Shown: positions 51,497 through 60,972, counted from the first letter of the stretch. The stretch: 64,000 nucleotides of DNA from Pseudomonadota bacterium (GCA_018241185.1 JAFEEH010000198.1:20789-84788), one strand, 5' to 3'. Made by a program: numbers and translations. The notes: generated from the sequence alone by a model not told the origin.

Positions 51497-53155
51497 TCAC
51501 GGCGCCCCGTCGTCGTCGAGCGGCGCGGGCTCGGCATCCAGCCCCGGCAGCAGCGTCTGGGCCTGCGCCTCGGGCACTGCCTCGACCTTGCGCAGCGCCA
51601 GCCGCATCTGCTTGGCGCGGGTGTCGGCCTTGTCCAGGGTGTCGGAGGCCTTGGCCACCTGTTCCTTGAGCTTCTCGACCCAGTCGCCGAACCGGCCGAA
51701 CTCGGTCTTGACGGCGCCCAGCACCTTCCACACCTCCGAGGCCTGCTTCTCCAGCGCGAGCGTCCGAAAGCCCATCTGCAGCGAATTGAGCATGGCCAGC
51801 AGCGTGGTCGGGCCGGCGAGCGTCACGCGGTGCTGGCGTTGAACGGCGTCCATCAGGCCAGGCCGGCGCAGCACCTCGGCATACAGGCTTTCGACCGGCA
51901 GGAAGAGGATCGCGAAGTCGGTCGTGTGCGGCGCGGCGAGGTAGTTTTCGGCGATGGACTTCGCCTCGGCACGCACCCGCGCCTCGAGCGCCTTGCCGGC
52001 GAGCTCGACCGCTGCGGCATCCACGCGCTCGTGCGCGTCGAGCAGCCGCTCGTAGTCGTCGCGCGGGAACTTGGCGTCGATGGGCAGCCACACCGGCGCG
52101 CCGTCGTCGCCGCGGCCGGGGAAGCGCACCGCGAAGTCCACGCGCTGGCCGCTGCGGGGCTTGGTCTCGATCTGGCGCGCGTACTGCTCGGCCGTGAGCA
52201 CCTGCTCGAGCAGCGCCTCGAGCTGCACCTCGCCGAACACGCCGCGGGTCTTCACGTTGGTCAGCACGCGCTGCAGGTTGCCCACGCCCACCGCCAGCGT
52301 CTGCATCTCGCCCAGGCCCTTGTGCACCTGCTCCAGCCGCTCGGCCACCTGCTTGAAGCTTTCGCCCAGGCGCGCTTCGAGCGTGCTCTGCAGCTTCTCG
52401 TCGACCACCTGGCGCATCTCGTCGAGCTTGGTGGCGTTGCTGGCCTGCAGCTGGGTGAGCTGCTGTTCCATCGTCGCGCGCACTTCGGCGATGCGGCGGG
52501 CATTGGTTTCGCTGAGCGACTGCAGCTGCGTGTTGAGCGCCTCGGCCAGCGACTGGCGCAGCGTATCGATCTGGCGCGCGAAGGCGTCCAGCCGCTCGGC
52601 CTGCGCCTGCATCGCGTGCGTGCCCTGCTGCACCAGCGCCGCCTGGAAGGCCGCCAGGCCCTCGCCCTGCTCGCGCCGCGCGGCCTGGGTCGAGAGCGTG
52701 ACCTCCTCCAGCTTGCCGGCATGGGTCTGCTGCAGCTGGCCGAGCAGTTGCTCGGTGGTGGTGCGGACCTCGGCCAGCCGGCGGGCGTTGGACTCGGTCA
52801 GTCCGTGCAATTGGGTGTTGAGCGTTTCGCCCAGGGTGCCCTGCATGCGGGCGAGCTGCTGGGCGAAGGCATCGATCTGCGCGTTCTGCGTGCGCGCCGT
52901 CTCCGCCCCCTGCGCCAGCAGCGCCTGCTGGAAGGTGGCGAGCTGCTGGGCGCTTTCCTGCCGGGTGGCGCGGGCCGAGTCCGACAGCTCCTGCCGCAGC
53001 GAGCGCTCGGCCTTGTCGACGGCACCGTCGACCACCGTTGCCAGCACCGTGGCGTCTGGCGGCGCGGGGCGGCGCAGCAGGAGCACCAGCACGAGGATGA
53101 GGTTGAGGGCCGCCAGCGCGAGCAGCAGCCAGGTCTCGAGGGGCAAAGCAGGCAT
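51497..53155 (-). CDS. rmuC: DNA recombination protein RmuC
   Basis: This 552-residue protein has one N-terminal membrane helix (about 7-27), a long coiled-coil region (about 35-270) rich in Gln/Ala/Glu, and a C-terminal nuclease-like RmuC domain (about 275-480) with VFGEVQLEALLEQVLTAEQY, DFAVRFPGRGD, PIDAKFPRDDYERLL and TDFAILFLPVESLYAEVL. RmuC limits DNA inversion at short repeats in E. coli. It is 16 bp after the 2-hydroxyacid dehydrogenase gene. Confidence 0.95.
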   Translation of the reverse strand: MPALPLETWLLLALAALNLILVLVLLLRRPAPPDATVLATVVDGAVDKAERSLRQELSDSARATRQESAQQLATFQQALLAQGAETARTQNAQIDAFAQQLARMQGTLGETLNTQLHGLTESNARRLAEVRTTTEQLLGQLQQTHAGKLEEVTLSTQAARREQGEGLAAFQAALVQQGTHAMQAQAERLDAFARQIDTLRQSLAEALNTQLQSLSETNARRIAEVRATMEQQLTQLQASNATKLDEMRQVVDEKLQSTLEARLGESFKQVAERLEQVHKGLGEMQTLAVGVGNLQRVLTNVKTRGVFGEVQLEALLEQVLTAEQYARQIETKPRSGQRVDFAVRFPGRGDDGAPVWLPIDAKFPRDDYERLLDAHERVDAAAVELAGKALEARVRAEAKSIAENYLAAPHTTDFAILFLPVESLYAEVLRRPGLMDAVQRQHRVTLAGPTTLLAMLNSLQMGFRTLALEKQASEVWKVLGAVKTEFGRFGDWVEKLKEQVAKASDTLDKADTRAKQMRLALRKVEAVPEAQAQTLLPGLDAEPAPLDDDGAP

Positions 53156-53171
53156 CCGGTGGCTACGTCGC

Positions 53172-54158
53172 TCAGTTCTTGGCCAGCACGGCCGGGTTCA
53201 CGGGGGTCAGAGGCTTGCCGTTGACGAGGTAGCCGATCAGGTTGTCGACGGCCAGGTCGGCCATGGCCTTGCGCGTGGGCACCGTGGCGCTGGCGATGTG
53301 CGGCGTAAGCACGACGTTGGGCACGGTGAGCAGGTCGGGGTGCACTTTCGGCTCGCCCTCGAACACGTCCAGGCCCGCGGCGGCGATCCGCTTCTCCTTC
53401 AGGGCGACGGCCAGCGCCGCATCGTCGACGATGCCGCCGCGCGCGATGTTGACCAGCGTGGCGGTGGGCTTCATCAGCGCGATCTCGGCGGCGCCGATGG
53501 TGTGGTGAGAGGCCGGCGTGTAGGGCACGACGAGCACGACGTGGTCGGCCGTCTTCAGCAGCTCTTCCTTGCCGACGTAGCTCGCCTTGCATTCAGCCTC
53601 GAGCGCCGCATCGAGCCGCGAGCGGTTGTGGTAGACCACCTTCATGCCGAAGCCGTGCGCGCCGCGCCTGGCGATGCCCTGCCCGATGCGCCCCATGCCG
53701 ATGATGCCCAGCGTGCTGCCGTGGATGTCGCTGCCCGAGAACATGTCGTAGGCCCACTTCTGCCACTTGCCGGCGCGCAGGAAATGCTCGCTCTCGGCGA
53801 TGCGGCGGGCCGTGGCCATGAGCAGTGCGAAGCCGAAGTCGGCGGTGGTCTCGGTCAGCACGTCGGGCGCGTTGGTGCCCAGCACGCCATGGGCCGTCAT
53901 GGCCTCGGTGTCGAAATTGTTGTAGCCCACGGCCATGTTGGCGCAGATCTTCAGGTCGGGGCAGGCGGCGAGCAGTTCGGCGTCGATGCGCTCGCTGCCG
54001 GTGGTGAATACGCCCACCTTGCCCTGCAGCTTCTCGATCAGCTGCGCCTTGCTCCAGGCCTCGTCGGCCTGGTTGGACTCGACCTCGAAGTGCTGCGCGA
54101 GGCGCTCGATGGTTTCGGGAAAGATCGCACGGGCGACCAGGACCTTGGGCTTGCTCAT
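53172..54158 (-). CDS. D-2-hydroxyacid dehydrogenase (glyoxylate/hydroxypyruvate reductase type)
   Basis: This 328-residue NAD(P)H enzyme shows GMGRIGQGIARRGAHGFGMKV in the cofactor domain and the catalytic Arg in NIARGGIVDD, Glu in VFEGEPKVHPDL and His in LTPHIASATVPTR. It most resembles GhrB/GyaR glyoxylate reductases. It ends 16 bp before rmuC and begins 10 bp after the NhaD-like antiporter, so the genes share an operon. Confidence 0.93.
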   Translation of the reverse strand: MSKPKVLVARAIFPETIERLAQHFEVESNQADEAWSKAQLIEKLQGKVGVFTTGSERIDAELLAACPDLKICANMAVGYNNFDTEAMTAHGVLGTNAPDVLTETTADFGFALLMATARRIAESEHFLRAGKWQKWAYDMFSGSDIHGSTLGIIGMGRIGQGIARRGAHGFGMKVVYHNRSRLDAALEAECKASYVGKEELLKTADHVVLVVPYTPASHHTIGAAEIALMKPTATLVNIARGGIVDDAALAVALKEKRIAAAGLDVFEGEPKVHPDLLTVPNVVLTPHIASATVPTRKAMADLAVDNLIGYLVNGKPLTPVNPAVLAKN

Positions 54159-54168
54159 GGGCGTGACC

Positions 54169-55581
54169 TCAACGGAAGAAGATGAACGTGACCAGCACGA
54201 AAAGCGGCAGCAGGATGGCACCTGACCAGGCCATGTAGCCGAAGAAACTCGGCATCTTGACGCCGCGGTCTTCGGCGATGGCCTTGACCATCAGGTTGGG
54301 CGCGTTGCCGATGTAGCTGTTGGCGCCCATGAACACCGCGCCGGCCGAGATGGCGGCCAGGGTGCTGGCGTAGGTGGTCATGAGCGCCGCGGGGTCGCCG
54401 CCGGCGGTGTTGAAGAACACGAGGTAGGTCGGCGCGTTGTCCAGGAAGGAACTCAGGATGCCGGTCGCCCAGAAATACATCGCCGGGTCGGGCTGGCCAT
54501 CGGGCCGCGTGACGGCCGCGACGATCGCGCCGAAGGGCCCGTTCACGCCCGCCTTGAGCATGGCGATGACCGGGACGATCGTGAGGAAGATGCCGGCGAA
54601 GAGCTTGGCCACCTCGGCCATCGGGCCCCAGCCGAACTGGTTGTCGGCGTGCACCTGCGGCGCGGTGAGCTTCAGGGAGAGCAGCGTCACGCCGATGAGG
54701 CCGACGTCGCGCACCAGGCCCGGCAGCCCGACCGGCGTGCCGAACACGTCGAAGCTCAGGTCGGACTTCCACACGCCGCTCAGCAGCACCAGCACCACGA
54801 TGGCCGCCAACAGCGCGAAGTTGGCCGCACCCTCGAAGCGGATTCCGCGCGTGTCGGGCGTCGGGTCGACGGGCAGCACGCCCTCCTTGCGGTAGTAGTG
54901 GCGGTCGACGAGGTAGAACAGCCCCAGCAGCACCGCCAGGCAGAACAGCGTGTCGGGCAGGATGTTCAGCAGCGTCCAGAAAAATTCCACGCCCTTGAGG
55001 AAGCCGAGGAACAAGGGCGGGTCGCCCAGCGGCGTGAGGGACCCTCCGACGTTCGACACGATGAAGATGAAGAACACCACGACGTGCGCCCTGTGCACGC
55101 GGTTGTCGTTGGCGCGGATCAGCGGGCGGATCAGCAGCATCGAGGCGCCGGTGGTGCCCATGACGCTGGCCAGCGCGGCGCCGATGGCAAGGATCGCGGT
55201 GTTCAGGCCCGGTGCCCCATGCAGGTTGCCCCGGATGTGGATGCCGCCCGCGACGGTGAAGAGGGCCGTGAGCAGGATGATGAAAGGAACGTACTCGGCC
55301 ACCAGCGCATGCACGAACTGCGTGCCGGCCGCGGGCAGGCCGTACACCGCCGCGAACGGGATCAGGAAAGCCAAGGCCCAGCCGGCCGCGACTTTGCCGA
55401 AGTGGTGATGCCAGAAGGAAGGCGCGAGCAGCGGCATGAGCGCGATCGACAGCAGGATGCCGGCGAAGGGCACGCCCCACCAGGGCGAGAGCCGGGCGCC
55501 GTCGAACTCGGCGGCATGGGCGACGGCAGGCAACAGCGCGGGCAGCAACAGGCCCGCCAGGAGGCGAAGGGCGGGTTTCAT
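54169..55581 (-). CDS. NhaD-type sodium/proton antiporter
   Basis: This 470-residue inner-membrane protein has about 12 membrane segments, VVFFIFIVSNVGGSLTPLGDPPLFLGFL and FLDNAPTYLVFFN motifs of the ion-transporter superfamily NhaD branch. A signal-like first segment (MKPALRLLAGLLLPALLP) is followed by AHAAEFDGARLSPWWGVPF. I chose ATG 55581 for that segment; ATG 55623 or GTG 55629 (overlapping the pncB stop) would add 14-16 residues and would permit coupling to pncB. Confidence 0.92.
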   Translation of the reverse strand: MKPALRLLAGLLLPALLPAVAHAAEFDGARLSPWWGVPFAGILLSIALMPLLAPSFWHHHFGKVAAGWALAFLIPFAAVYGLPAAGTQFVHALVAEYVPFIILLTALFTVAGGIHIRGNLHGAPGLNTAILAIGAALASVMGTTGASMLLIRPLIRANDNRVHRAHVVVFFIFIVSNVGGSLTPLGDPPLFLGFLKGVEFFWTLLNILPDTLFCLAVLLGLFYLVDRHYYRKEGVLPVDPTPDTRGIRFEGAANFALLAAIVVLVLLSGVWKSDLSFDVFGTPVGLPGLVRDVGLIGVTLLSLKLTAPQVHADNQFGWGPMAEVAKLFAGIFLTIVPVIAMLKAGVNGPFGAIVAAVTRPDGQPDPAMYFWATGILSSFLDNAPTYLVFFNTAGGDPAALMTTYASTLAAISAGAVFMGANSYIGNAPNLMVKAIAEDRGVKMPSFFGYMAWSGAILLPLFVLVTFIFFR

Positions 55582-55625
55582 CGGGACGGTCGATGCGGTC
55601 GGGGGCAAGGTCGGCAGCCGCATCG

Positions 55626-56840
55626 TCACTCGGCGGGCTGCTCGATCTCGAACACCTGGCGCAGGTAGGCGAGGTATCTCTCGTCGTCACACATGCCCTT
55701 GCCGGGCGTGTCCGACAGCTTGGCCACGGGCTGGTCGTTGCAGCGGACCATCTTGATGACGATCTGCAGCGGCTCGTAGCCCAGGTCGTTCGTGAGGTTG
55801 GTGCCGATGCCGAATGCCAGCTGGCAGCGGCCGCGGAACTGCTGGTAGAGCTCGATGGTGCGCGGCACCGTGAGACCGTCGCTGAAGATCAGCGTCTTGG
55901 TCTTGGGGTCGACGCGGTTGGCGATGTAGTGCGCGATCATGCGCTCGCCCCAGTTGAAGGGGTCGCCGCTGTCGTGGCGCGAGCCGTCGAAGAGCTTGCA
56001 GAAGTACAGGTCGAAGTCGCGCAGGAAGGCGCTCATGCCGTACACGTCGGACAGCGCGATGCCCAGGTCGCCGCGGTACTCACGGGCCCACATCTCGAAG
56101 CCGAAGATCTGGCTGTCGCGCAGTCGCGGCCCGAGCGCCTGGCAGGCCTGCAGGTACTCGTGCGCCATGGTCCCCAGCGGAAGCAGGCCCAGCTTCATCG
56201 CGTACAGCACGTTGCTGGTGCCGGCGAGCTGCGGTTGCGCTGCGGCGCCGGGCACCGGGCGCGGCTGCACGGCGCCGAGCTGGCTGGTGAGCGTGCGCAG
56301 CACCTCCTCGTGCCATTGCGTGGAGAAGCGGCGGCGCGTGCCGTAGTCGGCGATCTTCAGGTCGGACAGGCCGTCGGCCTGCAGCAGCGCGATCTTCTCG
56401 TCGAGCCGGCGGCGGCCTTCGGCGAAGTCAGGCCGGCGCTGCGTGTTGCGAAAGTAGACCTCGTTGACGATGGCCAGCACCGGGATCTCGAACAGGATCG
56501 TGTGCAGCCAGGGGCCGCGGATGCTGATGTCAAGCTCGCCCGTGTCCCTGGGCGTGATGTCGATGTACTTCTCGTTGAGCTGGAAGATGCCGAGGAAATC
56601 GACGAAATCGCTCTTGATGAAGCGCATCGAGCGCAAGTACGCGAGCTCTGGCTCCTTGAACTTCAGCGAGCACAGTGCGCGCACCTCCTCGCGGATCTCG
56701 TTGGCGAACTGCGCCAGGTTGACGCCCGGGTTGCGGCACTTGAAGCGGTACTCGACACGCGCACCGGGGAAGTGGTGGAGCACCACCTGCATCATCGTGA
56801 ACTTGTACAGATCGGTGTCGAGGAGGCTCTGGATGATCAT
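55626..56840 (-). CDS. pncB: Nicotinate phosphoribosyltransferase
   Basis: This 404-residue enzyme makes nicotinate mononucleotide in NAD salvage. It shows [13 protein letters not shown] at the start, the autophosphorylated His in [10 protein letters not shown], and [16 protein letters not shown], with [12 protein letters not shown] at the phosphate site. ATG at 56840 matches the family start; a longer frame is open upstream without support. The 208-bp gap upstream has no other gene that I see. Confidence 0.96.
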   Translation of the reverse strand: MIIQSLLDTDLYKFTMMQVVLHHFPGARVEYRFKCRNPGVNLAQFANEIREEVRALCSLKFKEPELAYLRSMRFIKSDFVDFLGIFQLNEKYIDITPRDTGELDISIRGPWLHTILFEIPVLAIVNEVYFRNTQRRPDFAEGRRRLDEKIALLQADGLSDLKIADYGTRRRFSTQWHEEVLRTLTSQLGAVQPRPVPGAAAQPQLAGTSNVLYAMKLGLLPLGTMAHEYLQACQALGPRLRDSQIFGFEMWAREYRGDLGIALSDVYGMSAFLRDFDLYFCKLFDGSRHDSGDPFNWGERMIAHYIANRVDPKTKTLIFSDGLTVPRTIELYQQFRGRCQLAFGIGTNLTNDLGYEPLQIVIKMVRCNDQPVAKLSDTPGKGMCDDERYLAYLRQVFEIEQPAE

Positions 56841-57048
56841 GGTGCGCGCGAGGGCCGCTTGTCTCGGCGGCACAGGGGGTTCAGGAGGGGGCGACAGGGG
56901 CGTGCGACCGATTATCACGGGGCCCGTCGGCCTCTGCCTACGGGGCGTCCCCGGAGCGTCCTACCGGCCGGATGAGAGGGGTGCCGGACAGTGCGTGCAC
57001 GGCGGCGCCACAGACCGCCGGACACCTGTTCAAGCAAAGGAGTTCGAC

Positions 57049-57282
57049 ATGAACAAAGACACCATCGAAGGCAACTGGAAGCAGCTCAAGGGCAAGGTCA
57101 AGGAACAGTGGGGCAAGCTGACGGACGACGATTTCGACGTCATCGCCGGCAAGCGCGACCAGCTGCTCGGACGCATCCAGGAACGCCACGGCATCACCAA
57201 GGACGAGGCCGAAAAGCAGGTCAAGGAATGGGAAAGCGCCGAAGGCCGCACGCCCGCCGCGCTCTGGTTCGAGAAGTACTGA
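57049..57282 (+). CDS. CsbD family stress-response protein
   Basis: This 77-residue soluble, highly charged protein opens MNKDTIEGNWKQLKGKVKEQWGKLT, the CsbD signature. CsbD-like proteins are abundant under general stress; their mechanism is unknown. AAAGGAG precedes the start. The next gene encodes an exported Cys-repeat protein, 69 bp downstream, and the two are likely cotranscribed. Confidence 0.92.
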   Translation: MNKDTIEGNWKQLKGKVKEQWGKLTDDDFDVIAGKRDQLLGRIQERHGITKDEAEKQVKEWESAEGRTPAALWFEKY

Positions 57283-57351
57283 GCACGCCTCCCGTACCGA
57301 TCACCCCACTCCAATCCCCCAACACCACAAAGACCTCAGGAGATTCCATCC

Positions 57352-57753
57352 ATGAAAAAGCACCTGTTGATGATGGCCATTGCCTCGACCTGCTTCATCG
57401 GCGTTCACGCCAGCGCCATGACCAGCGACGAGTACAAGGCCGGCAAGGACAAGATCGAAGCCGACTACAAGGCCGCGAAGGCCCAGTGCGGCACGCTCAA
57501 GGACAACGCCAAGGACGTGTGCGAGAAGGAAGCCAAGGGTAAGGAGAATGTTGCCAAGGCCGAGCTGGAGCAGCAATACAAGCCCAGCGCCTCTCACCAG
57601 CGCAAGGTCGCCGAGGAAAAGGTGAAGGCCGACTATGAAGTCGCCAAGGAAAAGTGCGACGACATGAAGGGCGACGCCAAGGACGCCTGCGTGAAGGAAG
57701 CCAAGGCGATGGAAGCCAAGGGCAAGGCCGACATCAAGGCCATGAAGATGTAA
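57352..57753 (+). CDS. Exported hypothetical protein with duplicated C-x10-C modules
   Basis: This 133-residue protein has a signal peptide (about 1-22, ending in VHASA) and a Lys/Ala/Glu-rich helical mature part. Two similar units are seen: AKAQCGTLKDNAKDVCEKEAK and AKEKCDDMKGDAKDACVKEAK, each with cysteines 11 residues apart. These could form disulfide-stapled helical hairpins in the periplasm. Proteins of this kind occur next to CsbD genes in betaproteobacteria (from memory). Function is unknown. Confidence 0.8.
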   Translation: MKKHLLMMAIASTCFIGVHASAMTSDEYKAGKDKIEADYKAAKAQCGTLKDNAKDVCEKEAKGKENVAKAELEQQYKPSASHQRKVAEEKVKADYEVAKEKCDDMKGDAKDACVKEAKAMEAKGKADIKAMKM

Positions 57754-57775
57754 TCAGGCCTGCGGCCTTCAGCGG

Positions 57776-57802
57776 AAACGGCGCCCTCGGGCGCCGTTTT
57801 TC
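57776..57802. terminator. Terminator between the Cys-repeat protein and the thioesterase
   Basis: AAACGGCGCC, loop CTCG, GGCGCCGTTT, then T-rich on the plus strand. It serves two convergent genes. Confidence 0.9.
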
Positions 57803-57807
57803 TTTGC

Positions 57808-58257
57808 TCAGGCCTTCGCGTCGACCTTGAGCGGGCCGATCACGCGCAGCAATTCCTGCGGCAAAGGTACCGGCCGCTGGCTGGCCCGATCGACGTAGAC
57901 GTGGACGAAGTGACCCTGTGCGGCGGCAGTGGGCGCCCCTTGCGCGAACAGGCCGATCTCGTAGCGCACGCTCGAACTGCCCACGTGCGCCACGCGGATG
58001 CCCGCCTCCACCATCTGCGGAAAGGCCAGCGGCGCGAAGTAGTTGCACTGCGTCTCGACCACGAAACCGACGGTGCTGCCGTGGTGGATGTCGAGCGCCC
58101 CCTGCTCGATCAGCAGGGCATTGACCGCCGTGTCGAACCAGCTGTAGTACACGACGTTGTTGACGTGACCGTAGAGGTCGTTGTCCATCCAGCGGGTGGG
58201 GATCGCGCGGAAGGCGCGGTAGCTGCTGCGGGGCTGGGGCGAGGGGCGGCTGCTCAT
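57808..58257 (-). CDS. Acyl-CoA thioesterase, YbgC/4HBT hot-dog family
   Basis: This 149-residue hot-dog-fold protein has RWMDNDLYGHVNNVVYYSWFDTA, with the Asp-x-x-Gly-His-Val-Asn-Asn motif of the 4-hydroxybenzoyl-CoA thioesterase group, and HVGSSSVRYEIGLF. It likely hydrolyses acyl-CoA thioesters; specificity is unknown. It starts with an ATG after CACC without a strong ribosome-binding site and is convergent with the Cys-repeat gene. Confidence 0.9.
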   Translation of the reverse strand: MSSRPSPQPRSSYRAFRAIPTRWMDNDLYGHVNNVVYYSWFDTAVNALLIEQGALDIHHGSTVGFVVETQCNYFAPLAFPQMVEAGIRVAHVGSSSVRYEIGLFAQGAPTAAAQGHFVHVYVDRASQRPVPLPQELLRVIGPLKVDAKA

Positions 58258-58370
58258 GGTGGGGCGGCATTCTGCCAGCGACGTCGGCCACGGCCTGTCG
58301 CGTCGGCCACGCCTTCCCGGTGCCGCCAAAACGCCGGTTCCAGCCTCGAGTTAGGGGTCCGCGCCTAATT

Positions 58371-58393
58371 TGCTGCATTGCAACAAAAAGAGC
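58371..58393 (+). promoter_or_regulatory. Phasin operator box 1 (PhaR-type candidate)
   Basis: A 23-base box (TGCTGCATTGCAACAAAAAG plus AGC) immediately upstream of the phasin -35. It repeats at 58431 with 21 of 23 identical bases, exactly 60 bp away. The core GCAACAAAAAGA is similar to PhaR-binding repeats described for phasin promoters of related bacteria. Confidence 0.65.
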
Positions 58394-58422
58394 TTGAAGT
58401 GCGGGATGGCCGCTGCCATACT
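58394..58422 (+). promoter_or_regulatory. Phasin promoter
   Basis: TTGAAG (58394-58399) and CATACT (58417-58422) are 17 bp apart and lie exactly between the two operator boxes. Transcription would start near 58429. Confidence 0.7.
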
Positions 58423-58430
58423 TCACCTCA

Positions 58431-58453
58431 TGCTGCACCGCAACAAAAAGAGC
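58431..58453 (+). promoter_or_regulatory. Phasin operator box 2 (PhaR-type candidate)
   Basis: Second 23-base box (TGCTGCACCGCAACAAAAAG plus AGC), covering the first transcribed bases. A repressor bound here would block initiation. Confidence 0.65.
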
Positions 58454-58496
58454 AGCAACCCGACACCGCCCATTCACTCAATTTCTGGAGATCCCC

Positions 58497-59048
58497 ATGG
58501 CACTCACCGCTGACCAAATGATCGCTGCCCACAAGGCCAACGTCGAAGCCCTCTTCGGCCTCACCACCAAGGCTTTCGAAGGCGTCGAAAAGATCGTCGA
58601 ACTGAACGTGCAAGCCTCCAAGGCCGCCCTGAGCGAAGCCGCCGGCACCACGCAAGCGCTGCTGAGCGCCAAGGACGCACAGGAGCTGCTGACGCTGCAA
58701 GCCAGCCTGATGCAGCCCATCGCCGAGAAGACCGCTGCCTACAGCCGTCACCTGTACGAAATCGCCCAGGGCACCAGCGCCGAGTTCACCAAGGCCTTCG
58801 AAGCCAAGGCAGCCGAAGCCCAGCAAACCTTCGTCGGCCTGGTCGACAGCGCGGCCAAGAACGCCCCCGCCGGCTCGGAAACCGCCGTCGCCATGATGAA
58901 GAGCGCCGTGGCTGCCGCCAACAACGCCTTCGAATCGGTGCAAAAGGCCGTGAAGCAAGCGTCCGACGTCGCCGAAGCCAACTTCAACGCCGTGTCGGCC
59001 CAGGCCGTCAACGCCGCCAAGACCGCCACCGCCAAGGCCAAGCGCTGA
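58497..59048 (+). CDS. phaP: Phasin (polyhydroxyalkanoate granule protein)
   Basis: This 183-residue Phasin_2-family protein is almost wholly amphipathic helix, with the pattern [20 protein letters not shown] and [20 protein letters not shown] followed by an Ala-rich C-terminus. It coats polyhydroxybutyrate granules and controls their size and number. GGAGATCCCC precedes the ATG. The twin boxes around its promoter suggest control by PhaR, which senses the polymer. A terminator follows at 59149. Confidence 0.93.
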   Translation: MALTADQMIAAHKANVEALFGLTTKAFEGVEKIVELNVQASKAALSEAAGTTQALLSAKDAQELLTLQASLMQPIAEKTAAYSRHLYEIAQGTSAEFTKAFEAKAAEAQQTFVGLVDSAAKNAPAGSETAVAMMKSAVAAANNAFESVQKAVKQASDVAEANFNAVSAQAVNAAKTATAKAKR

Positions 59049-59148
59049 TCGGCAGCCGGGCCTGGCGCCCGGCCGCGAATCGAATCGATCGGGGTGCGCC
59101 CGCTGCGCACCCACAAGTTGTCTCCTTGGGTTCCTCGGGACCCAATTC

Positions 59149-59178
59149 AGGCCCCGTCATCGCGACGGGGCCTTTTTT
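59149..59178 (+). terminator. Terminator of phaP
   Basis: AGGCCCCGTC, loop ATCGC, GACGGGGCCT, then T7; 100 bp after the phasin stop. Confidence 0.93.
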
Positions 59179-59238
59179 TCGCCCGAACGGGCCCCGCCTA
59201 TCATTGGCGGCTTCCCCATTCACAGCGAGACACTCACC

Positions 59239-59997
59239 ATGCAGATCGAGGGCAAGGTTTTCATCGTCACGGGCGGCGCTTCGGGCCTGGGTGAGGGCAC
59301 GGCCCGCATGCTGGCCGAGCTTGGCGGCAAGGTCGTCATCGCCGACATGCAGGCCGACAAGGGCCAGGCGGTCGCCCAGGAGATCGACGGCGTCTTCGTC
59401 AAGTGCGACGTCAGCCAGGAGGTCGACGGCCAGGCCGCGGTGGCTGCGGCGCTGAAGCTGGGCAAGCTGGTCGGCCTCGTCAATTGCGCCGGCATCGCGC
59501 CGGCCGAGAAGACCGTGGGCAAGAACGGCCCGCACGCGCTGGCCGTGTTCAGCAAGACCGTCACCGTCAACCTCATCGGCAGCTTCAACATGATCCGCCT
59601 GGCCGCGGACGCCATGGCGAAGAACGAGCCCGAGCCCACCGGCGAGCGCGGCGTGCTCATCAGCACCGCCTCGGTCGCGGCGTACGACGGCCAGATCGGC
59701 CAGGCCGCGTACAGCGCCAGCAAGGGCGGCGTGGTGGGCATGACCTTGCCGATCGCCCGCGACCTGGCGCGCAGCGGCATCCGCAACATGACCATCGCGC
59801 CCGGCATCTTCGGCACGCCCATGCTGTTCGGCATGCCGCAGGAGGTGCAGGACGCCCTGGCCGCCAGCGTGCCCTTCCCCTCGCGCCTGGGCACGCCGCA
59901 GGACTACGCGAAGCTGGCCAGGCACATCATCGAGAACGACATGCTCAACGGCGAGGTGATCCGCCTGGACGGCGCGATCCGGCTTGCACCGCGCTGA
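59239..59997 (+). CDS. Short-chain dehydrogenase (3-hydroxyacyl-CoA dehydrogenase type II-like)
   Basis: This 252-residue SDR has the cofactor loop [21 protein letters not shown] in the NAD strand, the catalytic Ser ([10 protein letters not shown]) and Tyr-x-x-x-Lys in [12 protein letters not shown]. Overall pattern, including [15 protein letters not shown], fits the 17-beta-HSD10/3-hydroxy-2-methylbutyryl-CoA dehydrogenase group, which acts in fatty- or branched-acid breakdown. It lies between the phasin and yihY genes. A dispersed repeat begins 18 bp after its stop. Confidence 0.92.
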   Translation: MQIEGKVFIVTGGASGLGEGTARMLAELGGKVVIADMQADKGQAVAQEIDGVFVKCDVSQEVDGQAAVAAALKLGKLVGLVNCAGIAPAEKTVGKNGPHALAVFSKTVTVNLIGSFNMIRLAADAMAKNEPEPTGERGVLISTASVAAYDGQIGQAAYSASKGGVVGMTLPIARDLARSGIRNMTIAPGIFGTPMLFGMPQEVQDALAASVPFPSRLGTPQDYAKLARHIIENDMLNGEVIRLDGAIRLAPR

Positions 59998-60014
59998 GTC
60001 TGGGCCAGCCAGCT

Positions 60015-60079
60015 GCTACGTTTTTGATAGCTGCCCGCGCCCGTCCCGCGGGCGCTACAAGGCTTTTTTGCTCAAGAAA
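60015..60079 (+). repeat. Dispersed repeat, copy 10, overlapping the end of yihY
   Basis: It starts GCTACGTTTTTGATAGC, has the GCGCCCGTCCCGCGGGCGC hairpin and ends GGCTTTTTTGCTCAAGAAA. The TAG stop and last eight codons of the opposite-strand YihY gene lie inside it. Confidence 0.92.
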
Positions 60080-60972
60080 CTGCGACGCTCCAGCCGCTCG
60101 TGCCGCGCGATCACCTGGGCGCCGAAGAGCACCAGCGTGGCGGCGATCTCCAGGCTCAGCAGCACCACGATGGCGGTCGTCAGCGAGCCGTAGACCACGT
60201 TGACCTGCGACAGCGTCGAGAAGTACCACACCAGCACCCGACGCGTGAGCTCCCACAGCAGCGCCGCCGTCACGCCGCCGATCAGCGCATGCCGGAACGA
60301 CAGGCGCCCGACCGGCATCACGAGGTACAGCGAGGTCAGCATGAAGACCTCGCCGCCCAGTCCCACCAGGTACAGCAGCACGCCCGACACGCCGCTGAGC
60401 GACCAGCTGCGGCCGAACAGGTCGACCTGCTCCTGCCCGATCAGCTGCAGCGCCCCAGACACCAGCGTGACCAGCAGCAGTCCGAAGCACAGGCACAGGA
60501 TGTAAAGGTAGGGCATCACCACCGACACCAGCATGTGCCGGCCGTGCGTGGCCTTGCGATGGTGGAAGATCACTGCCATGGCGCTTTCCAGCACCGTGAA
60601 GGCGAGCGAGCTGAAGAACACCATCGTGACGAAGAGCACCGGGCCCATCAAGTCGCGGTGATCGAGGAAGTTCGCGAGCTCGTGCACGACCGCGCCGGAC
60701 TGCCCCGGCAGCAGCCAGCCCAGGTAGCGGCCGATGGTGGACAGCAGCAGGTCCTGCGGCAGCACGTGCGACAGGACGATCACCGACAGGATCAGCAGCG
60801 GCACGATGGACAGCAGCGCGTAGTAGGCGACGGCCCCGGCCAGCAGCAGCCCCTGGTTGGCTCGGAACTCCTTGAGCGCCTGCCACATGAAGCCCGGCGG
60901 GTTGCGCCAGAGGGTGGCCCCGTCCGCGGCGGCGGGCGGGGGCGCGTCGGTGGGCAGCAAGGGCTCGGGCAT
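60055..60972 (-). CDS. YihY/virulence factor BrkB family membrane protein
   Basis: This 305-residue inner-membrane protein has six hydrophobic segments (from GLLLAGAVAYYALLSIVPLLILSVIVL at 40-66) and the family motifs GGVTAALLWELTRRVLVWYFS and YGSLTTAIVVLLSLEIAATLVLFGAQV. The E. coli homologue was once misnamed RNase BN; the role is unknown. Its C-terminal residues FLSKKAL and stop come from repeat copy 10, so its natural end was probably different. Confidence 0.9.
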   Translation of the reverse strand: MPEPLLPTDAPPPAAADGATLWRNPPGFMWQALKEFRANQGLLLAGAVAYYALLSIVPLLILSVIVLSHVLPQDLLLSTIGRYLGWLLPGQSGAVVHELANFLDHRDLMGPVLFVTMVFFSSLAFTVLESAMAVIFHHRKATHGRHMLVSVVMPYLYILCLCFGLLLVTLVSGALQLIGQEQVDLFGRSWSLSGVSGVLLYLVGLGGEVFMLTSLYLVMPVGRLSFRHALIGGVTAALLWELTRRVLVWYFSTLSQVNVVYGSLTTAIVVLLSLEIAATLVLFGAQVIARHERLERRSFLSKKAL

